A stretch of DNA of 64,000 nt from Psychrobacillus soli (GCF_006861775.1 NZ_VDGG01000004.1:1-64000), one strand, 5' to 3'; shown: positions 26,002-35,814, counted from the stretch's first letter. Translations and numbers: made by a program. The notes: a model not told the origin generated them from the sequence alone.

Positions 26002-27156
26002 ATGTTGAATTTTGAATTTTCAGAAGAACAGGAGCAGTTCCGAAAGATTTTACGGGATTTTGCCAAAGAAGAACTGCTGCCTCATTATACGAAATGGGAT
26101 CGTGAAGGCATCACACCTAGACATCTATGGAAAAGACTTGGCGATTTAGGGGTCAATGGTCTACGTATTCCAGAAGAGTATGGTGGCAGCGGAGCTGATT
26201 GTGTCACAACAGGTATCGCAGCAGAAGAAATTGGAAGAGGCGATTTTAACTTAACGTATGCAGTTATGCTAAATGCCTTAATCGGTGAAATTATTGCCAA
26301 GCATGGTAGTGCAGATTTAAAAGGAGAATGGCTCCCTCAAATTGCGAGCGGCGACAAAATCGTCGGTATCGCTATTACGGAACCTTCTGCAGGAACAGAT
26401 GCTGGTGGAATCCAATCGACAGCAAAATTAGAAGGCAACTATTACGTATTGAATGGAGAAAAATCGGGCATCAGCGTAGCCACTTGCGGCGATGCATTTA
26501 TCATTTTTGCTAAAACAGATCCATCACTTGGCAATAAAGGAATTAGCGCATTTTTGGTGCCAGCTGAGTTGGATGGACTAGAAACAAAGGGTTATGAAGA
26601 TATGGGGAATATTCCAATTGGCCGCGGTTCCCTTTATATGAATGATGTGAAAGTCCCGGTTTCTAACTTGATCGGTAGTGAAAACAAAGGGTTTTCGCAA
26701 GTGATGAATGGCTTCGATTTAAGCCGCTTATTAATCGGCTTGCAATGCGTAGGAACGGCGATGCAAAGTATTGACGAGACGATTGAGCATGTAAAAATTA
26801 GAAAATCATTTGGTCGTCCATTAGCAACTTACCAAGCAGTATCATTTTCCTTAGTGACGCATTTTACTCAACTAGAACTTATTAAATGGCAAGCATACCG
26901 AGGATTATGGCTCCGAGATAAAAATTTAGATCATTCCAAAGAATCTTCTAGCGTAAAATGGCTTGGCCCAAAATATAGTGTAGAAGCAATCCATGAATGT
27001 TTATTGTTAAATGGTCACTATGCATATACGAAAGAAATGCCTTTAGAGCAACGTTTGCGTGATGTAATTGGATTAGAAATTGGAGATGGTACAGCACAAG
27101 CAAACCAAATGGTCATTGCAAAAGGCATTATTGGAAAAGAGTTCCGTACTTACTAA
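26002..27156 (+). CDS. aliB: Acyl-CoA dehydrogenase, probable cyclohexanecarboxyl-CoA dehydrogenase (AliB-like)
   Basis: 384-residue acyl-CoA dehydrogenase with ITEPSAGTDAGG. Where most family members have YEGT at the C-terminal active-site position, this one reads IGDGTAQANQMVIAKGIIG (Glu to Asp). Together with the AliA-, BadI- and BadH-like neighbours this points to AliB, which introduces the ring double bond in cyclohexanecarboxyl-CoA. AAAAGGGG precedes the start. Assignment rests on sequence resemblance recalled from the Rhodopseudomonas pathway plus context. Confidence 0.75.
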   Translation: MLNFEFSEEQEQFRKILRDFAKEELLPHYTKWDREGITPRHLWKRLGDLGVNGLRIPEEYGGSGADCVTTGIAAEEIGRGDFNLTYAVMLNALIGEIIAKHGSADLKGEWLPQIASGDKIVGIAITEPSAGTDAGGIQSTAKLEGNYYVLNGEKSGISVATCGDAFIIFAKTDPSLGNKGISAFLVPAELDGLETKGYEDMGNIPIGRGSLYMNDVKVPVSNLIGSENKGFSQVMNGFDLSRLLIGLQCVGTAMQSIDETIEHVKIRKSFGRPLATYQAVSFSLVTHFTQLELIKWQAYRGLWLRDKNLDHSKESSSVKWLGPKYSVEAIHECLLLNGHYAYTKEMPLEQRLRDVIGLEIGDGTAQANQMVIAKGIIGKEFRTY

Positions 27157-27177
27157 ATAGCGAAGGGGATATGAAAA

Positions 27178-28017
27178 ATGGAAACGACAAAAAACACAAC
27201 TGGAAGCGTAGCACAAATTGATTTGACGGATATTTTATATGAAAAAAACGACGGAATCGCTAAAATTACGATCAATCGACCAGCGGTTTATAACGCATTT
27301 CGTGCACAGACGATTCAGCAGCTTATTTGGGCTTTTCGTGATGCATGGGACGATTTGCGAATTGGAGCGGTAATTCTGACAGGTGCGGGTGAAAAGGCTT
27401 TTTGTGTTGGGGGTGACCAAAAAGAAAAAGGGAATGAAGGCGGTTATGATTATTCAGGTGGTCTAGGCGGAGGAATCGGTCTTGAAATAGAATCACTACA
27501 CCAAGTAATTCGCAATATTCCAAAGCCTGTTATTGCTGCTGTAAATGGGTTTGCAATTGGCGGGGGACATGTATTACATGTAATTTGTGATTTAACCATT
27601 GCTGCAGATACAGCGAAGTTTGGTCAAAGTGGACCAAAAGTCGGGAGTTATGATGCTGGTTTTGGTTCTGCCTACTTAGCACGTATTGTTGGGGAAAAGA
27701 AAGCACGTGAAATTTGGTATTTATGTGAACAATATACAGCAGAAGAATGTAGGGAAATGGGACTTGTTAATAAAGTCGTGCCTGCTAATGAATTGCAACA
27801 AGCGGCTCAAGAATGGGCAGAAAAGATTTTACAAAAAAGTCCAACAGCTATTCAAATGCTTAAATATTCATTCAATGCGGATAGTGCCAACATACAAGGT
27901 ATTTCTCAACTTGCAATGGGTAGTTTAGCGATGTTTTATAACACACCAGAATCGAATGAAGGAAAAGAAGCATTTTTAGAAAAACGACCAGTCAACTTCA
28001 ATAAATTCCGTGGATAA
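27178..28017 (+). CDS. badI: 2-ketocyclohexanecarboxyl-CoA hydrolase-like ring-opening enzyme (BadI)
   Basis: 279-residue crotonase-fold protein with the MenB/BadI signature [32 protein letters not shown], and GGDQKEKG near residue 79. It lacks the paired catalytic Glu of hydratases. MenB (naphthoate synthase) is the nearest alternative, but there are no men genes around, and the AliA/AliB/BadH neighbours fit hydrolytic ring cleavage to pimelyl-CoA. The N-terminus has an about 15-residue extension rich in Thr. Confidence 0.8.
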   Translation: METTKNTTGSVAQIDLTDILYEKNDGIAKITINRPAVYNAFRAQTIQQLIWAFRDAWDDLRIGAVILTGAGEKAFCVGGDQKEKGNEGGYDYSGGLGGGIGLEIESLHQVIRNIPKPVIAAVNGFAIGGGHVLHVICDLTIAADTAKFGQSGPKVGSYDAGFGSAYLARIVGEKKAREIWYLCEQYTAEECREMGLVNKVVPANELQQAAQEWAEKILQKSPTAIQMLKYSFNADSANIQGISQLAMGSLAMFYNTPESNEGKEAFLEKRPVNFNKFRG

Positions 28018-28032
28018 ATAAGGAGGAAAAGG

Positions 28033-29664
28033 ATGAAACTCGAAACGTTATTAACTGCGAATCTGATAGATGGGTATCAATCTGTTTGGCCGTATAAAAC
28101 GATTTTGAATTACTTGAACGATGCAATCGAAAAGTATCCACAGAAAGTTGCAATTATTGATAAAAATTCTCGTTATACATACGAGGAATTGGGCAAAATG
28201 GTCGACCGAGTAGCATTAGGTTTATTAGAACTAGGCATTGAAAAAGGCGATGTTGTATCTATTCAACTGCCAAACTGGAACGAATTTATCATATTACACT
28301 ACGCTATTACTCGAATTGGAGCTATTACGAACCCACTTATTCCAATCTATCGAGAACGTGAAATTTCCTATATGGTTGGGGCGGTAGAATCGAAAGTACT
28401 TATTATTCCAGCAAAGTTCCGTAATTATGATTACGTACAAATGGTGCAAACGATTCGACCGAAATTACCGTCGTTAAAGCATTTGTTTGTTATTGGCGAC
28501 GATATTCCGAGTGATGCACAACCCTTAAGTTATTTATTTGATACCGAATGGGAAACGAAGAGAGATCCTGCCATTTTAAATGATATTCACCACGATCCAA
28601 ATGATGTAACCGAAATTATTTTCACATCAGGTACAACGGGTAATCCGAAAGGGGTTATGCATACGCATAATACACTATGCGTGTCGACTAACTTTTGGAT
28701 TGAACGTTTACAGTTAACAAGTGAGGACGTCATGTTTATGGCTTCTACTTTTGCACATCAGACAGGATTTGGATATGGCGTTCGCTTACCAACACATATT
28801 GGTGGAACAGCAGTGTATCAAGATATATGGAATCCCCAAGAGTTTTTACGACTAGTAGATAAGGAAAAAATTACGTTTACAGCTGGTGCAACGCCATTTT
28901 TGCAAGATACAATCCAATCACCCGATATAGGGCAATATAATTTAGAGTCATTGCGTGCATTCGTAGCAATTGGTGCACCGATACCACGTGCACTTATACG
29001 AAAAGCAGCGGATATCGTCAGCTTTTCCATACTATCCGGATGGGGTCAAACAGAAGATGGGCTTGTGACACTCACTAAGTTGAACGATTCGGAAGAAAAA
29101 TTAACAAATACAGACGGCGTTGCTCTTCCAAGTATGGCCGTGAAAGTCGTGGATGCGGATTTCAATGATCTACCCGCAAACGTTGAAGGGAGCTTACTTT
29201 GTAAAGGCCCAGCTCTGTTTGTCGGTTATTTAAAACAAATGGAACAAACGCTTTCGGAATTCCATGATGGGTGGTTTATAACCGGTGACCGCGCAATTAT
29301 GGATGAAGACGGATACATTCGAATATCCGGACGGGACAAAGACGTTATTATTCGCGGTGGTGAAAATATTCCAGTCGTGTATATTGAAAATATTTTGTAT
29401 GAACATCCGGATGTTGCAATCGCTCAAATTGTTGCGATGCCAGACGAACGCTTGCAAGAAAAAGCATGTGCTTTCATCCAAATGAAGCAAGGTACAACAC
29501 CGCTCACACTAAAACTACTTCAAGTTTTCTTAGAAGAAAAAGGGGTAGCAAAACAGTACTGGCCGGAAAAACTAGAAATAATAGAGAACTTCCCGCAGAC
29601 GGCAAGTGGGAAAATACAAAAGTTTAAATTACGAGAACTAATTACAGAGGATGTTACAAACTAA
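28033..29664 (+). CDS. aliA: Acyl-CoA ligase, probable cyclohexanecarboxylate-CoA ligase (AliA)
   Basis: 543-residue adenylate-forming enzyme. P-loop IIFTSGTTGNPKGVMHTH, GWGQTEDG, TGDRAIMDEDGYI and GRDKDVIIRGGENI are present, and the catalytic Lys is in ASGKIQK near the C-terminus. It would activate the carboxylic acid with ATP and CoA, entry step of the operon. AAGGAGGAAAAGG precedes the ATG. The specific substrate is inferred from neighbours. Confidence 0.82.
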   Translation: MKLETLLTANLIDGYQSVWPYKTILNYLNDAIEKYPQKVAIIDKNSRYTYEELGKMVDRVALGLLELGIEKGDVVSIQLPNWNEFIILHYAITRIGAITNPLIPIYREREISYMVGAVESKVLIIPAKFRNYDYVQMVQTIRPKLPSLKHLFVIGDDIPSDAQPLSYLFDTEWETKRDPAILNDIHHDPNDVTEIIFTSGTTGNPKGVMHTHNTLCVSTNFWIERLQLTSEDVMFMASTFAHQTGFGYGVRLPTHIGGTAVYQDIWNPQEFLRLVDKEKITFTAGATPFLQDTIQSPDIGQYNLESLRAFVAIGAPIPRALIRKAADIVSFSILSGWGQTEDGLVTLTKLNDSEEKLTNTDGVALPSMAVKVVDADFNDLPANVEGSLLCKGPALFVGYLKQMEQTLSEFHDGWFITGDRAIMDEDGYIRISGRDKDVIIRGGENIPVVYIENILYEHPDVAIAQIVAMPDERLQEKACAFIQMKQGTTPLTLKLLQVFLEEKGVAKQYWPEKLEIIENFPQTASGKIQKFKLRELITEDVTN

Positions 29665-29676
29665 CGTAAGGGGGAA

Positions 29677-30429
29677 ATGAACATGACAAATAAAGTCGCT
29701 TTCATTACAGGTGCCGGACGAGGAATTGGTAGACAAATTGCATTAACACTAGCAGCTAAAAATATAACTACTATTGTGTCGGATGTGAACGATGCAAATG
29801 CAAATGAAACAGTAGCACTCATAGAACAAGCGGGTGGAAAAGCTTTTGCAGTGTATTGTGATGTGACTAAATTGAGCAGTGTAGAAGAAGCTGTACAAGA
29901 AGCCGTAAGTAAACTAGGTCGTATCGATATACTTGTTAACAATGCGGGATGGGACAAAATTGAACCATTCTTAAAAAGTGAGCCTTCTACATGGGAAGCG
30001 ATTTTAAATATTAACCTATTAGGTCAAATTCATACGTGCAAAACGATTCTACCACTCATGATTGAAAATGGATACGGTAAAATCGTCAATATTTCCTCTG
30101 ACTCTGGTCGTGTTGGTTCAAGTGGAGAAGCAGTTTATTCTGCAGCAAAAGGTGGAGTAATTGCGTTTACGAAAACATTAGCACGCGAAATGGCAAGACA
30201 TAAAATAAATGTAAATAGCATCGCACCAGGTCCAGCGGATACACCATTATTTAAGGAAATTGGTGAATACAATGCAGGCATCGCGGAAGCGCTTATTAAA
30301 GCAATTCCATTTAGACGTCTTGCGCAACCAGAAGATATTGCAAATGCAGTAGCATTTCTATCTTCAGAAGAAGCAAATTATATTACAGGCCAAGTATTAT
30401 CGGTCAATGGTGGATTGGCAATGGTGTGA
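29677..30429 (+). CDS. badH: SDR dehydrogenase, probable 2-hydroxycyclohexanecarboxyl-CoA dehydrogenase (BadH)
   Basis: 250-residue classical short-chain dehydrogenase: TGAGRGIGR cofactor loop, NNAG, catalytic Ser in ISSDSG and YSAAK are all intact. Context makes it the NAD-dependent oxidation producing 2-ketocyclohexanecarboxyl-CoA, the substrate of BadI. An ATG two codons further on is an alternative start. Last gene of the operon, with a terminator 11 bp later. Confidence 0.8.
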   Translation: MNMTNKVAFITGAGRGIGRQIALTLAAKNITTIVSDVNDANANETVALIEQAGGKAFAVYCDVTKLSSVEEAVQEAVSKLGRIDILVNNAGWDKIEPFLKSEPSTWEAILNINLLGQIHTCKTILPLMIENGYGKIVNISSDSGRVGSSGEAVYSAAKGGVIAFTKTLAREMARHKINVNSIAPGPADTPLFKEIGEYNAGIAEALIKAIPFRRLAQPEDIANAVAFLSSEEANYITGQVLSVNGGLAMV

Positions 30430-30440
30430 CATGAACAATC

Positions 30441-30471
30441 AACAGGAGCCAATTCTGACTCCTGTTTTTTT
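30441..30471 (+). terminator. Rho-independent terminator of the alicyclic acid operon
   Basis: AACAGGAG pairs with CTCCTGTT around a 10-base loop and is followed by T residues. It separates badH from the SDR-like gene at 30502. Confidence 0.88.
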
Positions 30472-30501
30472 ATATAGAAAGCTAGAAAGGATGATTGGAA
30501 A

Positions 30502-31254
30502 ATGGGTAACTCACTAAATGGTCGCACAATTTTAGTAACAGGGGCAGCAAATCGAATTGGAAAGGCAATAGCTATTGCAGCAGCAAATGAAGGAGCAACT
30601 ATTGCACTGCATTACAACCATTCTGCTGAACAAGCAATAATAACAGCTAAAGAAATAGAACAATTAGGGAGCCAAGTTGCTTGTTTTCAAGCAAATATCG
30701 CAAGTTTAGAGGATGTACAAAAGATGCACAAAGCTATAGAAGAACAACTAGGATCAGTGTTTGGTGTGATCAACAATGCAGGATACGGGCAAATGAAGTC
30801 TTTCTTTGACTATGAACCAAATGAATGGAAACAAGAAATCGATGTTTGCTTAAATGGAGTATTAAATTTAGCTTACACATTTGTACCATCTATGAAAGAA
30901 CAACAAGAAGGCAAGTTTATTACGATTGTTGGCGATTCAGCGCGCACTGGTGATCGAAAACTCATCGTATCCGCAGCAGCGAGAAATGGAGTTATAAGTT
31001 TTATGAAGTCTTTAGCCCAAGAAGTAGGTCGACAACATATTCAGTGTAATACCGTCTCACTTGGTTTAATCGATCAAGATGACTTGCAGATAGGAGAGGA
31101 TATGTATCGAAAAATTGTAAAAGGGTATCCGCTTCAACGTTTAGGCAAACCGGGAGATATTACAGGAATGATGCAATTTTTGTTAAGTGAGCAGTCTGAT
31201 TGGATCACAGGCCAAGTGTTTTCGATCAACGGTGGTCATAGTATGTTAGGGTAA
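30502..31254 (+). CDS. SDR-fold protein lacking the catalytic Tyr and Lys
   Basis: 250 residues with the cofactor loop TGAANRIGK, NNAG and the conserved C-terminal GQVFSINGG, so the Rossmann fold is kept. A gap-free alignment with its neighbour BadH places Ser157 at the catalytic Tyr and Arg161 at the Lys of YxxxK (SAAAR instead of YSAAK), while Ser146 remains. It is therefore unlikely to be a normal dehydrogenase and may be a structural subunit, a binding protein or an enzyme with other chemistry. It has its own GGAAAGGATGATTGG upstream and follows a terminator. Confidence 0.8.
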   Translation: MGNSLNGRTILVTGAANRIGKAIAIAAANEGATIALHYNHSAEQAIITAKEIEQLGSQVACFQANIASLEDVQKMHKAIEEQLGSVFGVINNAGYGQMKSFFDYEPNEWKQEIDVCLNGVLNLAYTFVPSMKEQQEGKFITIVGDSARTGDRKLIVSAAARNGVISFMKSLAQEVGRQHIQCNTVSLGLIDQDDLQIGEDMYRKIVKGYPLQRLGKPGDITGMMQFLLSEQSDWITGQVFSINGGHSMLG

Positions 31255-31301
31255 TGGTGAAAAATAGAAGATAGAATTTAGATTATTCTTGAAAATAACC
31301 A

Positions 31302-31330
31302 TTGACTGAATGCTCATTCAGTTTTAATAT
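31302..31330 (+). promoter_or_regulatory. fadF promoter overlapped by a TetR-type operator
   Basis: TTGACT at 31302 and TAATAT at 31325 with a 17-bp spacer. The 18-bp palindrome ACTGAATGCTCATTCAGT (8-bp perfect arms, 31305-31322) covers the -35 and spacer. It resembles the FadR operator of B. subtilis (TGAATGA..TCATTCA), so the TetR-family gene at 38251 or a FadR elsewhere probably represses here in the absence of acyl-CoA. Confidence 0.8.
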
Positions 31331-31413
31331 TAAATTAATTCTTTATTAATCTATTAGCCTAATGGTATTCTATGCATAACATCATTTTACGTCTTTAAGG
31401 GGGAGAGAATAAG

Positions 31414-33576
31414 ATGAATCCATTGTTAATCGCTAACTGGGTGCTGTTTATAGCAGTTACTTTGTATGCAATCGGTTTGTTCGCCTATTTGTTAAAAACA
31501 AGGTATGCGTATATCAAACTTGGGAAAAAAGTGGAGTTTGAAGATAACGTGAAGGAACGACTCCGGAAAATTTGGGTGTATGTGTTCGGACAAAAGAAGC
31601 TGTTAAAGGATAAGAAAAGCGGAGCAATCCATGTAATGTTCTTTTATGGGTTTTTACTTGTTCAATTTGGAGCAATTGATTTCATTTGGAAAGGCTTAGC
31701 ACCAGGTTCACATATGCCATTAGGTCCTGTGTATCCTGCTTTTACGTTTTTTCAAGAACTTGTAACATTTGTCATTTTAGTAGCAGTTGTGTGGGCATTC
31801 TACCGACGCTATATTGAAAAATTAGTACGTTTAAAACGAGGATGGAAAAGTGGACTAGTTCTCATATTCATCGGTGGGCTAATGGTTTCCGTTTTAGTTG
31901 GGAATGGTATGGGAATGATTTGGCAAGGGCACGAAGCAACTTGGTCAGAGCCGATTGCATCAGCTGTCGCAACAATTTTTGGAATATTGCCAACTGCAGC
32001 TGCTACAACTATTTTCTATATCATGTGGTGGGCGCACTTACTATTCTTACTAACATTCTTAGTATACGTTCCACAATCGAAGCACTTCCATTTAATTACT
32101 GGTCCTGCGAACGTTTACTTCCATCGCTTAGACAATGTAGGTAAACTACGTCCGATCAATTTTGAAGAGGAAGAAGACGAAGAAGCGGACGAAGAAGCAA
32201 TGCCTTCGTTTGGTGTTGGGAACATTCATGAATTTACGCAAGCGCAAATGATCGATTTCTACGCATGTGTAGAATGCGGTCGCTGTACAAATATGTGTCC
32301 TGCAACAGGAACAGGTAAAATGCTGTCTCCGATGGACTTAATCATTAAGCTTCGTGATCATTTAACATTTACTGGAGCTGTAGAAACGAAGGCAAAACCT
32401 TGGGTACCAGCACTAGCATTCCAAGGAACAAAAGGAAACCAACTTGCAATGGCTGCTGGAGCAGAAGGGGCAATCATTGAAGACATTTATAGCCCATCAC
32501 TAATTGGCGACGTTATTACAGAAGAAGAAATTTGGGCTTGTACTACTTGTCGTAACTGTGAAGACCAATGTCCAGTTATGAATGAGCATGTCGATAAAAT
32601 TATCGACCTTCGTCGCTACTTAGTAATGACAGAAGGAAAAATGGATCCAGATGCACAACGCGCAATGACGAATATTGAACGTCAAGGAAATCCATGGGGC
32701 TTAAACCGTAAAGAAAAAGAAAACTGGAGAGATGCTAGTCCAGAAATTCATATTCCTACAGTGAAGGAAGTTTCGAAAGCTGGAGAAGAATTTGAATACT
32801 TGTTCTGGGTTGGTTCAATGGGATCATTCGATAATCGGTCACAAAAAATTGCATTAGCATTCGCCCATTTGATGAACGAAGCTGGAGTGAAATTCGCCAT
32901 TCTTGGTAATAAAGAAAAGAACTCTGGAGACACACCACGTCGATTAGGAAACGAGTTTTTATTCCAAGAGTTGGCAACATCGAATATTTCCGAATTTGAA
33001 AAAGCTGGTGTAACAAAAATCGTCACAATCGATCCGCATGCATATAATATCTTTAAAAATGAATATAGTGATTTTGGTTGGAGCGGGGAAGTACTACATC
33101 ATACAGAAATGCTGTACGACTTAGTCCAAGCAGGTCGCTTAAAGCCACAATATGCAGTGGAAGAAACGATTACATTCCATGATTCCTGTTATTTAGGTCG
33201 ATACAACGATGTATATGACGCACCACGAGAAGTATTGAAAGCAATTCCTGGTGTGAAATTAGTGGAGATGGATCGTAATCGTGAAACTGGTATGTGTTGT
33301 GGAGCTGGTGGCGGACTAATGTGGATGGAAGAACATGTAGGAAACCGTATTAACGTTGCTCGAACAGAACAAGCGCTAGAAGTAAATCCAACTATTATTT
33401 CATCTGGTTGTCCATATTGTTTAACAATGCTTTCCGATGGTACAAAAGCAAAAGAAGTAGAAGAAACAGTTGGCACGTACGATATTGCTGAATTGCTAGA
33501 GAAATCTATTTTCGGGGAATTCACACCATCGAGCGAAGAATTAGAAGAGGAAGAAAAGGAAGCGATTGTTCAATAA
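31414..33576 (+). CDS. fadF: Fe-S oxidoreductase of fatty acid oxidation (FadF/YwjF)
   Basis: 720 residues. Five or so N-terminal transmembrane helices (about 1-230) are followed by two 4Fe-4S motifs, CVECGRCTNMCP and CTTCRNCEDQCP, then two CCG-type cysteine domains with CHDSCYLGRY-like HDSCY, MCCGAGGG and SGCPYC. This is the membrane oxidoreductase proposed to pass electrons from acyl-CoA dehydrogenases via ETF to quinone. B. subtilis has the same gene before acdA-rpoE. Acidic C-terminal tail. AAGGGGGAGAG precedes the ATG. Confidence 0.9.
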   Translation: MNPLLIANWVLFIAVTLYAIGLFAYLLKTRYAYIKLGKKVEFEDNVKERLRKIWVYVFGQKKLLKDKKSGAIHVMFFYGFLLVQFGAIDFIWKGLAPGSHMPLGPVYPAFTFFQELVTFVILVAVVWAFYRRYIEKLVRLKRGWKSGLVLIFIGGLMVSVLVGNGMGMIWQGHEATWSEPIASAVATIFGILPTAAATTIFYIMWWAHLLFLLTFLVYVPQSKHFHLITGPANVYFHRLDNVGKLRPINFEEEEDEEADEEAMPSFGVGNIHEFTQAQMIDFYACVECGRCTNMCPATGTGKMLSPMDLIIKLRDHLTFTGAVETKAKPWVPALAFQGTKGNQLAMAAGAEGAIIEDIYSPSLIGDVITEEEIWACTTCRNCEDQCPVMNEHVDKIIDLRRYLVMTEGKMDPDAQRAMTNIERQGNPWGLNRKEKENWRDASPEIHIPTVKEVSKAGEEFEYLFWVGSMGSFDNRSQKIALAFAHLMNEAGVKFAILGNKEKNSGDTPRRLGNEFLFQELATSNISEFEKAGVTKIVTIDPHAYNIFKNEYSDFGWSGEVLHHTEMLYDLVQAGRLKPQYAVEETITFHDSCYLGRYNDVYDAPREVLKAIPGVKLVEMDRNRETGMCCGAGGGLMWMEEHVGNRINVARTEQALEVNPTIISSGCPYCLTMLSDGTKAKEVEETVGTYDIAELLEKSIFGEFTPSSEELEEEEKEAIVQ

Positions 33577-33632
33577 ATAGACATATTTATATTGCAAATA
33601 GTTTAACAGTTTCGTAAACTAGGAGTAACAGT

Positions 33633-33660
33633 AAAGGGAGTAGTCGATACTCCCTTTTTC
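33633..33660 (+). terminator. Rho-independent terminator after fadF
   Basis: AAAGGGAGTA and TACTCCCTTT form a perfect 10-bp stem (loop GTCGA) followed by T residues. Confidence 0.9.
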
Positions 33661-33671
33661 TAACAAGATAA

Positions 33672-33689
33672 ATTGAGCGAGCGTTCAGT
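33672..33689. promoter_or_regulatory. Second TetR-type operator, before the thiolase gene
   Basis: ATTGAGCGAGCGTTCAGT has the same length and arm layout as the fadF operator, with two mismatches between arms. It lies right after the fadF terminator and 52 bp before the thiolase start. Likely co-regulation of both transcription units by one TetR-family repressor. Confidence 0.6.
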
Positions 33690-33741
33690 CAACTTGTTTT
33701 TTATTTTAAAGGTGATGAAAGCGCATACAAAAGGGGTGGCT

Positions 33742-34953
33742 ATGTTGACAAAAACAGTGATTTTGGATGGGGCACGTACAGCTTTTGGTAAGTTCGGAGG
33801 AGGACTAAGTAGTTTAACAGCTTCGGATCTTGGGGGAATTGCGATAAAAGAAGCGTTGACTCGCGCGGGTGTCGATGCTACAGATGTAGATGAAGTAATT
33901 ATGGGGACCGTTTTACAAGCAGGGCAAGGGCAAATTCCATCTAGACAAGCGGCGACAAAAGCAGGAATTCCTTGGTCAGTGAAAACCGAAACGATTAATA
34001 AAGTATGTGCTTCTGGTATGAGAAGTGTTACTTTAGCTGATCAATTAATTCGACTTGGGGACGAAGAAATTATCGTTGCAGGTGGAATGGAATCGATGTC
34101 AAATGCGCCTTATTATTTACCCAAAGGACGATTTGGCCTTCGTATGGGAGATGCCCAAATAGTAGATGGCATGATTTATGACGGACTTTCTTGTTCATTC
34201 CATCCAAAAAAAGTGCATATGGGGACATACGGAAACTCTACTGCTCAAGTCTTTGAATTATCACGTGAGAAACAAGATGAATGGTCCTTTAGAAGTCATG
34301 ACCTTGCTTTAAAAGCAATCGACAATGGGATTTTGGCCGAGGAGATCGTTGCAGTGGAAATACCTCAGCGAAAAGGAGAACCAGTCATCGTAAAAGAAGA
34401 CGAAGCACCACGACGAAATACGTCTATCGATTCACTTGCGAAATTGAAACCAGCATTTGGTAGTGACGGAACAATCACGGCAGGAAATGCACCAGGAGTT
34501 AATGACGGGGCATGTGCAATCATTTTAACAAATGAAGAAAAAGCAAAAGAGCTTGGCAAAGAACCACTGGCGTACGTAATCGGGCATGCTGAAATTGCCA
34601 TTGAACCAGAAAATTTCCCACAAACACCAGGAATCGTCATCAATAAATTACTTGATAGAACTGGAAAAAATCTAGCAGATATTGATTTATTTGAAATAAA
34701 TGAAGCGTTTGCAGCGGTAGCACTAGTCAGCAGCCAAATTGCAGGATTAGATGAAGAAAAAGTAAATGTAAACGGTGGAGCAGTTGCACTAGGTCATCCA
34801 ATTGGAGCGTCTGGAGCACGAATCATTTTAACGCTTGCATATGAATTAAAACGCCGTGGCGGAGGAATTGGAGTTGCAGCAATTTGTTCAGGTGGCGGGC
34901 AAGGTGACGCAATTATGATCGAAGTTCCAAAAACAGGGGGAAGTAACGCATGA
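33742..34953 (+). CDS. Acetyl-CoA acetyltransferase (thiolase)
   Basis: 403-residue thiolase with nucleophilic Cys in [20 protein letters not shown] and CSGGGQG. ATG of [10 protein letters not shown] has AAAAGGGGTGG upstream; a longer frame beginning at 33673 overlaps the operator and is rejected. It overlaps the next gene by 4 bp. Layout thiolase-hbd-acyl-CoA dehydrogenase resembles B. subtilis mmgABC. Confidence 0.92.
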   Translation: MLTKTVILDGARTAFGKFGGGLSSLTASDLGGIAIKEALTRAGVDATDVDEVIMGTVLQAGQGQIPSRQAATKAGIPWSVKTETINKVCASGMRSVTLADQLIRLGDEEIIVAGGMESMSNAPYYLPKGRFGLRMGDAQIVDGMIYDGLSCSFHPKKVHMGTYGNSTAQVFELSREKQDEWSFRSHDLALKAIDNGILAEEIVAVEIPQRKGEPVIVKEDEAPRRNTSIDSLAKLKPAFGSDGTITAGNAPGVNDGACAIILTNEEKAKELGKEPLAYVIGHAEIAIEPENFPQTPGIVINKLLDRTGKNLADIDLFEINEAFAAVALVSSQIAGLDEEKVNVNGGAVALGHPIGASGARIILTLAYELKRRGGGIGVAAICSGGGQGDAIMIEVPKTGGSNA

Positions 34954-35801
34954 CAATCCAAAAAGTAATGGTAATCGGTGCAGGGCAAATGGGCGCAGGC
35001 ATCGCACAAGTTTGTGCACAAGCCGGATTTGATGTGAAGCTAAATGATCGAGAAGAACAATACTACGAACGCGGCCTTCAAACAATTACAAAAAATCTTT
35101 CACGCAATGTGGAAAAAGGCCGCATGACAGAAGCTGAAAAGCAAGCAGTGCTAAACAATATTACGAAATCATTATCCATCGAGGACGCAAAAGATGTAGA
35201 CATCGTAATAGAAGCGGCAGTAGAAAATATGGAAATCAAGCAATCTATTTTCAAGCAACTAGATGAAATTACACCAAAGCATACGATCTTAGCAACAAAT
35301 ACTTCATCGTTACCAATTACTGAAATTGCTGCTGTGACGAACCGTCCAGAACAAGTAATTGGCATGCATTTCATGAATCCAGTTCCAGTGATGAAGCTAG
35401 TAGAAATTATTCGTGGCCTTGCTACATCAGACGAAGTATATACAGCAATCGAAGAAATGACGAACAAGTTAAGCAAAGTACCAGTTGAAGTAAATGATTT
35501 TCCTGGCTTCGTCTCTAACCGAATTTTAATGCCGATGATCAACGAAGCAATTTATACGCTCTACGAGGGAGTTGCATCAAAAGAAGCAATCGATGATGTG
35601 ATGAAACTAGGGATGAATCATCCAATGGGGCCCCTTCAACTTGCCGACTTTATCGGCTTAGATACATGTTTATACATTATGGAAATTTTACATGAAGGAT
35701 TTGGTGATAGTAAATATCGTCCATGTCCACTTCTTAGAAAATACGTAAAAGCTGGTTGGTTAGGGAAGAAATCTGGTAGAGGTTTCTACATTTACGGGTA
35801 A
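34950..35801 (+). CDS. 3-hydroxybutyryl-CoA dehydrogenase
   Basis: 283 residues: [11 protein letters not shown] Rossmann loop, [28 protein letters not shown] and [16 protein letters not shown]. It reduces acetoacetyl-CoA or oxidises 3-hydroxybutyryl-CoA. Start overlaps the thiolase stop by four bases (ATGA). Related to, but clearly distinct from, the enzyme at 21956. Confidence 0.93.
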   Translation: MTIQKVMVIGAGQMGAGIAQVCAQAGFDVKLNDREEQYYERGLQTITKNLSRNVEKGRMTEAEKQAVLNNITKSLSIEDAKDVDIVIEAAVENMEIKQSIFKQLDEITPKHTILATNTSSLPITEIAAVTNRPEQVIGMHFMNPVPVMKLVEIIRGLATSDEVYTAIEEMTNKLSKVPVEVNDFPGFVSNRILMPMINEAIYTLYEGVASKEAIDDVMKLGMNHPMGPLQLADFIGLDTCLYIMEILHEGFGDSKYRPCPLLRKYVKAGWLGKKSGRGFYIYG

Positions 35802-35814
35802 AGGGGAAATTTAG

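Noticed and set aside
27178-28017. MenB (naphthoate synthase)
   Set aside because: The sequence signature is shared with BadI, but no menaquinone genes are nearby and the flanking AliA, AliB and BadH-like genes fit BadI better.
33673-33741. N-terminal extension of the thiolase
   Set aside because: It covers the TetR-type operator, and thiolases of this family start at the MLTKTV-like position with AGGGGTGG upstream.
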